Shown piece after piece: positions 60,035-64,000 of a DNA stretch of 64,000 nt. The first letter of the stretch is position 1. Each line of letters opens with the position of its first letter. The notes below the pieces were generated by a model. It saw only the letters and a list, made by a program, of their open reading frames with translations, was not told the origin of the DNA and did not search any database. Both the position numbers and the translations under genes were made by a program. This DNA is from Rivibacter sp049446155 (lineage in GTDB: Bacteria; Pseudomonadota; Gammaproteobacteria; Burkholderiales; Burkholderiaceae_C): assembly GCF_049446155.1 (NCBI RefSeq), contig NZ_JBMSEE010000011.1, forward strand, positions 135,247-199,246, read 5' to 3'.

Positions 60035-61015
60035 TCAGGGCAGCAGCACGCTGCAGCCGGTGGTCAGCCGCGCTTCGAGGTCGCGATGCGCCTGCGCCGC
60101 GTCGGCCAGCGCATAGCGTCGTTCGACCGGGATCTTCACCGCGCCGCTTGCGACCATCTGGAACAGGTCGTCGGCCATCGCCTGGGTCGCCTCGCGCGTC
60201 GCGATGTGGGTGAAGATGGTCGGGCGCGTCACGTACAGCGAGCCCTTGCTCGCCAGCACGCCGAGGTTGAGCGGCGCGACCGGCCCCGACGCGGCGCCGA
60301 ACAAGGCCATCAGCCCGAACGGGCGCAGGCAGTCGATCGACTTGTCGAAGGTGTCCTTGCCGACCGAGTCGTAGACCACCTTCACGCCCGCGCCGCCGGT
60401 GATCTCCTTGACGCGCGCGACGAAGTCCTCGCTGCGGTAGTTGATCGCGTGCGCGGCACCGCTGGCCCTGGCGAGCGCGCACTTCTCGTCGCTGCCCGCG
60501 GTGCCGATCAGTTGCAGGCCCATCGCCTTGGCCCATTGGCAGGCGATCAGGCCGACGCCCCCGGCCGCCGCGTGGAACAGCACGAAGTCGCCCGGCTGCA
60601 ACCCGCCTTGCGGCTGCGTCTTGCGCAGCAGGTACTGCACCGTCAGGCCCTTGAGCATCATCGCGGCGCCGGTCTCGAAATCGATCCCGTCGGGCAGCTG
60701 GACGACGCACTTGGCCGGCATCACGCGCGCCTCGCAGTAGCTGCCCGGCGGCTGGCTCACGTAGGCGACGCGGTCGCCCGCCTGCAAGTGGGTGACGCCG
60801 GCGCCCACCGCCTCGACGACGCCCGCGCCTTCCATGCCGATGCCGTACGGCGTCGGCAGCGGGTAGGCGCCGGTGCGGTGGTAGACGTCGATGTAGTTCA
60901 GGCCGCAGGCATGGTGGCGGATGCGCACCTCGCCCGCGCCGGGATCGCCGACGGCCACCTCGACCAGCTTCATCGCCTCGGGCCCGCCGGGTGCGTCGAC
61001 CTGGATCGCCTTCAT
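60035..61015 (-). CDS. NADPH:quinone oxidoreductase (zeta-crystallin type)
   Basis: A 326-residue zinc-free medium-chain dehydrogenase: 'IRHHACGLNYIDVYHRTGAYPLPTPYGIGMEGAGVVEAVG', 'AMMLKGLTVQYLLRKT', the nucleotide motif 'LFHAAAGGVGLIACQWAKAMG' and 'VKVVYDSVGKDTFDKSIDCLRPFGLMALFG'. Closely follows QorA-type enzymes that reduce quinones by one electron. Stands alone between a kinase gene and a DUF2007 gene. Confidence 0.93.
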   Translation of the reverse strand: MKAIQVDAPGGPEAMKLVEVAVGDPGAGEVRIRHHACGLNYIDVYHRTGAYPLPTPYGIGMEGAGVVEAVGAGVTHLQAGDRVAYVSQPPGSYCEARVMPAKCVVQLPDGIDFETGAAMMLKGLTVQYLLRKTQPQGGLQPGDFVLFHAAAGGVGLIACQWAKAMGLQLIGTAGSDEKCALARASGAAHAINYRSEDFVARVKEITGGAGVKVVYDSVGKDTFDKSIDCLRPFGLMALFGAASGPVAPLNLGVLASKGSLYVTRPTIFTHIATREATQAMADDLFQMVASGAVKIPVERRYALADAAQAHRDLEARLTTGCSVLLP

Positions 61016-61111
61016 GGGTACTCCTCTCGTTCGTGATGTCAGGGGTTCGGCCGGCGCTCGCGCGGTCCGTTCTCCGGTATCGTGCCAGTGTTGCGATGAC
61101 CCCGTGCTCCG

Positions 61112-61417
61112 ATGCGCCGTCTCCAGGCCGCCCCCAACCTCGCGATCGCCACGCTGTGGGCCGACTGGCTCAGCGGCGGCGGCATTGCCGCGAGCGTGCA
61201 GCGCGCCAACGCGCAGGCGATCGCCGGCCAGATCCCGCCCGACCAGTGCCTGCCCGAGGTCTGGATCGAGGACGACGACCGCGTCGACGCGGCGCGCGCG
61301 TTGCTGGCCGGCCTGACCGCCGCGCCGGCGCGCGATTGGGTCTGCCCGCACTGCCGCGAACGCATCGAAGGTCCGTTCGAGGAGTGCTGGAACTGCGGCG
61401 CGGCGATGCCGCGCTGA
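61112..61417 (+). CDS. DUF2007-like protein with a C-terminal zinc ribbon
   Basis: 101 residues. The first ~70 ('APNLAIATLWADWLSGGGIAASVQRANAQAIAGQIPPDQCLPEVWIEDDDRVDAARALLAG') match the DUF2007 'putative signal transducing' fold. The tail 'WVCPHCRERIEGPFEECWNCGAAM' holds two CxxC pairs and is a rubredoxin-like zinc ribbon. Function unknown. Confidence 0.85.
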   Translation: MRRLQAAPNLAIATLWADWLSGGGIAASVQRANAQAIAGQIPPDQCLPEVWIEDDDRVDAARALLAGLTAAPARDWVCPHCRERIEGPFEECWNCGAAMPR

Positions 61418-61527
61418 TGCACCGCCGATGCACCCTTCCCGTCGCCTCGTGAGGGGCGACCGCCAATGAACCCCAGGCCCCGCCGACGCGCGCCGGCGGC
61501 GCCGCCGGCCTGCCCTTCGCTTCGTCC

Positions 61528-62487
61528 ATGTCGTCTCGCCTCACTCCCCGCATCGCCTTGCTGATGACGCTGCCGCCGCTGCTGTGGGCCGGCAACGCGG
61601 TCGTCGGGCGGCTGCTGGTCGGCCAGGTGCCGCCGCTGGCGCTCAACGCGCTGCGCTGGCTGCTGGCGCTCGCGCTGCTGCTGCCGTTGGGCTGGCGCGC
61701 GCTGGCCGCGCCGCGCGAGCTCATCGCGCGCTGGCCCTACCTGCTCCTGCTCGGCACGCTCGGCGTCGGCAGCTACAACGCGCTGCAGTACATGGCGCTG
61801 GTGACCACGACGCCGATCAACGTCACGCTGATCGCCGCCAGCATGCCGGTGTGGATGATGGCCGTCGGCGCCGCGTTCTACGGCGTCGCGCCGCAACGCC
61901 GCCAGCTGGTCGGCGCGGCGCTCTCGCTGGCCGGCGTCGCGCTGGTGATCGCGCGCGGCAACCTGCACGCGCTGGGCGAGGTGCAGTTCGTGCGCGGCGA
62001 CTTCTACATCGTCGCGGCCATCATCGCGTGGGCGTTCTACAGCTGGCTGCTGGCGAGGCCGCCGGCGCACCTGCAGGCCGATGCCGCGCCGCGCGTGGCC
62101 GATGGCCACGGCGGCACGCGCGGCTGGAACTGGGCCGAAACGCTGGCCGTGCAGGTGGTCTTCGGCCTCGCCGGTGCCGGCGCGGCCGCGGGCGTCGAGC
62201 AGGCCGCCGGCGCCGCGCCGATCCAGTGGGGCGCCGGCGTCGCGCTGGCGCTGCTGTACGTGGCCGTCGGGCCCTCGGTGATCGCCTACCGCTGCTGGGG
62301 CCTGGGCGTGTCGGTCGCCGGGCCGGCGGTGGCTGCGTTCTTCGGCAACCTCACGCCGCTGTTCGCGGCGCTGCTGTCGGCGCTGATGCTCGGCGAGCCG
62401 CCGCGCTGGTACCACGGCATCGCGTTCGCGCTGATTGTCGCGGGCATCGTGGTGTCTTCACGTTCATCCTCACGCGCAGACTCCTAG
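61528..62487 (+). CDS. EamA/DMT-family transporter
   Basis: 319 residues with ten hydrophobic segments in two EamA repeats: 'PPLLWAGNAVVGRLLVGQVPPLALNALRWLLALALLLPLGW', 'ALQYMALVTTTPINVTLIAASMPVWMMAVGAAFYG', then 'IVAAIIAWAFYSWLLARPP' and 'GPAVAAFFGNLTPLFAALLSALMLGEPPRWYHGIAFALIVAGIVVSS'. A drug/metabolite exporter of unknown substrate. A longer loop (about 185-215) sits between the repeats. Confidence 0.9.
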   Translation: MSSRLTPRIALLMTLPPLLWAGNAVVGRLLVGQVPPLALNALRWLLALALLLPLGWRALAAPRELIARWPYLLLLGTLGVGSYNALQYMALVTTTPINVTLIAASMPVWMMAVGAAFYGVAPQRRQLVGAALSLAGVALVIARGNLHALGEVQFVRGDFYIVAAIIAWAFYSWLLARPPAHLQADAAPRVADGHGGTRGWNWAETLAVQVVFGLAGAGAAAGVEQAAGAAPIQWGAGVALALLYVAVGPSVIAYRCWGLGVSVAGPAVAAFFGNLTPLFAALLSALMLGEPPRWYHGIAFALIVAGIVVSSRSSSRADS

Positions 62488-62539
62488 GGGGCGTTGCCGC
62501 GGCAGCGCTGGCTATGATGCGCCAGCCGTACCCATCCGC

Positions 62540-64000
62540 ATGAGCGCCCCACCCGCCTCCCCCGACGCCGATCCCGCCCGCCTTCGCGAGTTCGAAGCGT
62601 GGTGCGAGCGACTGCCCGGCGCGCTGATCGCGGTGGCCGCCGACGGCCGCCTGCTCGCCGCCGGGCAGGGTCTGTCGGAGCTCAGCGGCTGGCCGCGTGG
62701 CAGCCTGCTGGGCACCGGCTGGCGCGAACGCATCGCCCCGGCCTCGCGCAGCGAATGGCAGGCCGCGCTGGCGGCGCCGGGCGCGCGCGGGCCCGCCGGG
62801 CTGCGGCTGGACCTGCAGTACACGCGCGCCGACGGCGGCATCGGCTGGCTCGACTGCGCTGTACGCTGGGACGCGCAGCTCGGCGCCTTCGTCTGCTCGA
62901 TGCACGACATCACCGCACGCAAGGTCGCCGAGCTGGCGGCGCGCCTGAAGGCGGCGCAGTTCCAGGTGCTGGCCGACAACGTGCCGGCGCTGATCGCGTA
63001 CTACGAGCTCGAGGACCATCGCTGCCAGTTCGCCAACCGGCGCTACGCGAGCAATTTCGGCTGGGACGAGCAGAGCATCGTCGGGCGCACGGCGCACGAG
63101 ATCGTCGGCGAGCGCGGCTGGCAGCAGATCAAGCCCTTCATCGACGAGGTCGTGCGCGAGCGCCACGTGGTGTCCTACGAGCGCGAGCTGACCGGCCCCG
63201 ACGGCCAGCACCAGTGGATCGAGGTCGAGGTGCTGCCGCACCTGGCGCCGCAGGACGGCGAGCTGCTCGGCGCCTTCGTGCGCGTGACCGACATCACCAA
63301 GCACCGCCTCGCCGAGCGCGCGGTGCGCGAGTCGGAGGAGCGGCTGCAGAAGTTCATGCAGGCCAGCGCCGAAGGCATCGTGTTCCATCGCGACGGCCTC
63401 GTGCTCGACGTCAACCCGCCGCTGGCCGCGCTGATCGGCTACACGCGCGACGAGCTGCTGGGCCGGCGCACCACAGAGTTCGTCGCCCCCGAAGCGATCG
63501 AGCAGGTGATGAGCACGATCGCCTCGGAGGGCGACCGCAACTACGAAAGCGCGGTGATCCACCGCAACGGCACGCGCATCCCGGTCGAGCTGCTGACGCG
63601 CGGCATCACGATCGACGGCGAACGGCTGCGCTTCGTGATCGTGCGCGACATCCGCGACCGCATCGCGGCGCAGGCGCGCATCCACCACCTGGCGCACCAC
63701 GACGCCTTGACCGGCCTGCCCAACCGCCTGGCCTTCGTCGAGCAGCTCGAGCAGCTCGCCGCCTCGCACCGCGCCGACGACGCCGCGATGGCGCTGCTGT
63801 TCATCGACCTCGACCACTTCAAGCGCGTCAACGACTCGCTCGGCCACCTCGCCGGCGACACGCTCTTGCAGACCGTGGCCTCTCGCATCACCGGCTGCCT
63901 GCGCGCCAGCGACCGCGTCGCGCGCTTCGGCGGCGACGAGTTCATGGTGCTGCTCACCGGCGCCTCCGACCGCAGCGTGGTCGAGCAGGTCGCGCACAAG
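62540..64000 (+). CDS. PAS-domain diguanylate cyclase, 3' end outside the window
   Basis: 487 residues are visible and the frame is still open at the last base. Three PAS units (about 20-130, 140-260, 275-390: 'QVLADNVPALIAYYELEDHRCQFANRRYASNFGWDE', 'FMQASAEGIVFHRDGLVLDVNPPLAALIGYTRDELLGR') precede a GGDEF domain starting 'HHDALTGLPNRLAFVEQL', with the active-site motif RFGGDEF at 462-468. It should make cyclic di-GMP. An EAL domain may follow beyond the window, as is common for this layout. Probably soluble: no membrane segment seen. Confidence 0.93.
   Translation, partial: MSAPPASPDADPARLREFEAWCERLPGALIAVAADGRLLAAGQGLSELSGWPRGSLLGTGWRERIAPASRSEWQAALAAPGARGPAGLRLDLQYTRADGGIGWLDCAVRWDAQLGAFVCSMHDITARKVAELAARLKAAQFQVLADNVPALIAYYELEDHRCQFANRRYASNFGWDEQSIVGRTAHEIVGERGWQQIKPFIDEVVRERHVVSYERELTGPDGQHQWIEVEVLPHLAPQDGELLGAFVRVTDITKHRLAERAVRESEERLQKFMQASAEGIVFHRDGLVLDVNPPLAALIGYTRDELLGRRTTEFVAPEAIEQVMSTIASEGDRNYESAVIHRNGTRIPVELLTRGITIDGERLRFVIVRDIRDRIAAQARIHHLAHHDALTGLPNRLAFVEQLEQLAASHRADDAAMALLFIDLDHFKRVNDSLGHLAGDTLLQTVASRITGCLRASDRVARFGGDEFMVLLTGASDRSVVEQVAHK

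Overview
This window looks like a chromosomal segment of a high-GC betaproteobacterium of the order Burkholderiales, probably of the Rubrivivax/Methylibium/Piscinibacter kind. The evidence is uniformly GC-rich coding sequence, gene families typical of that order (TctC receptors, DUF2145, DHC/SHP cytochromes, YajQ, YgaU), and long spurious antisense open frames that come with high GC. I see no tRNA, rRNA, transposase, phage gene or CRISPR array. No part is compositionally foreign. The taxon is an inference.

Layout. 1-1700: the end of an AraC/GlxA-type regulator, divergent ohrR/ohr peroxide defence genes, and a Rof-like Rho inhibitor. 1690-6715: a galactarate-use locus (garD, TctC receptor, talarate/galactarate dehydratase) divergent from a LacI-type regulator, with two matching operators. 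6733-8078: an acetyltransferase, a YkgJ zinc/iron cluster protein and RidA. 8075-18558: the metabolic centrepiece, two divergent operons. kynB-kynU-kynA turns tryptophan into anthranilate. The opposite seven-gene operon (anthraniloyl-CoA monooxygenase/reductase, SDR, MarR, crotonase, acyl-CoA dehydrogenase, aminobenzoate-CoA ligase, RidA) takes anthranilate on through CoA thioesters. 18569-23045: a two-component system and PepSY protein divergent from an SHP-DHC-cytochrome b561-rubredoxin group. 23148-27964: a YitT membrane protein and several uncharacterised envelope proteins, including a TPR lipoprotein and a DUF2145 protein that both carry possible cysteine-hydrolase residues.

28089-38219: argG, an amino-acid ABC transporter lacking its ATPase, TauE/LysR, YgaU, a Gly-rich membrane protein, pterin dehydratase, an exported intradiol dioxygenase, murB, yajQ and a retropepsin. 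38392-44992: a pair of acyl-CoA dehydrogenases, a pilin-like cysteine-rich protein, an RsuA-type pseudouridine synthase, VOC and GFA proteins, a bile acid:sodium symporter-family protein and an acetyltransferase. 44989-50479: a NarL-type two-component system divergent from pqqABCDE, including the 24-residue pqqA. 50512-55044: ribF-ileS-lspA. 55195-64000: two hybrid histidine kinases flanking a DUF2189 protein, a quinone oxidoreductase, a DUF2007 protein, an EamA transporter and a PAS-GGDEF protein cut by the window end.

Two dispersed repeat families stand out. One sits within a few bases of the stop codon of five genes. The other is a roughly 98-bp palindrome present twice in the anthraniloyl-CoA operon, where one copy is translated as the N-terminus of the SDR. 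The repeats, the two neighbouring putative cysteine hydrolases, and the crotonase lacking canonical glutamates are the observations I would follow up first.
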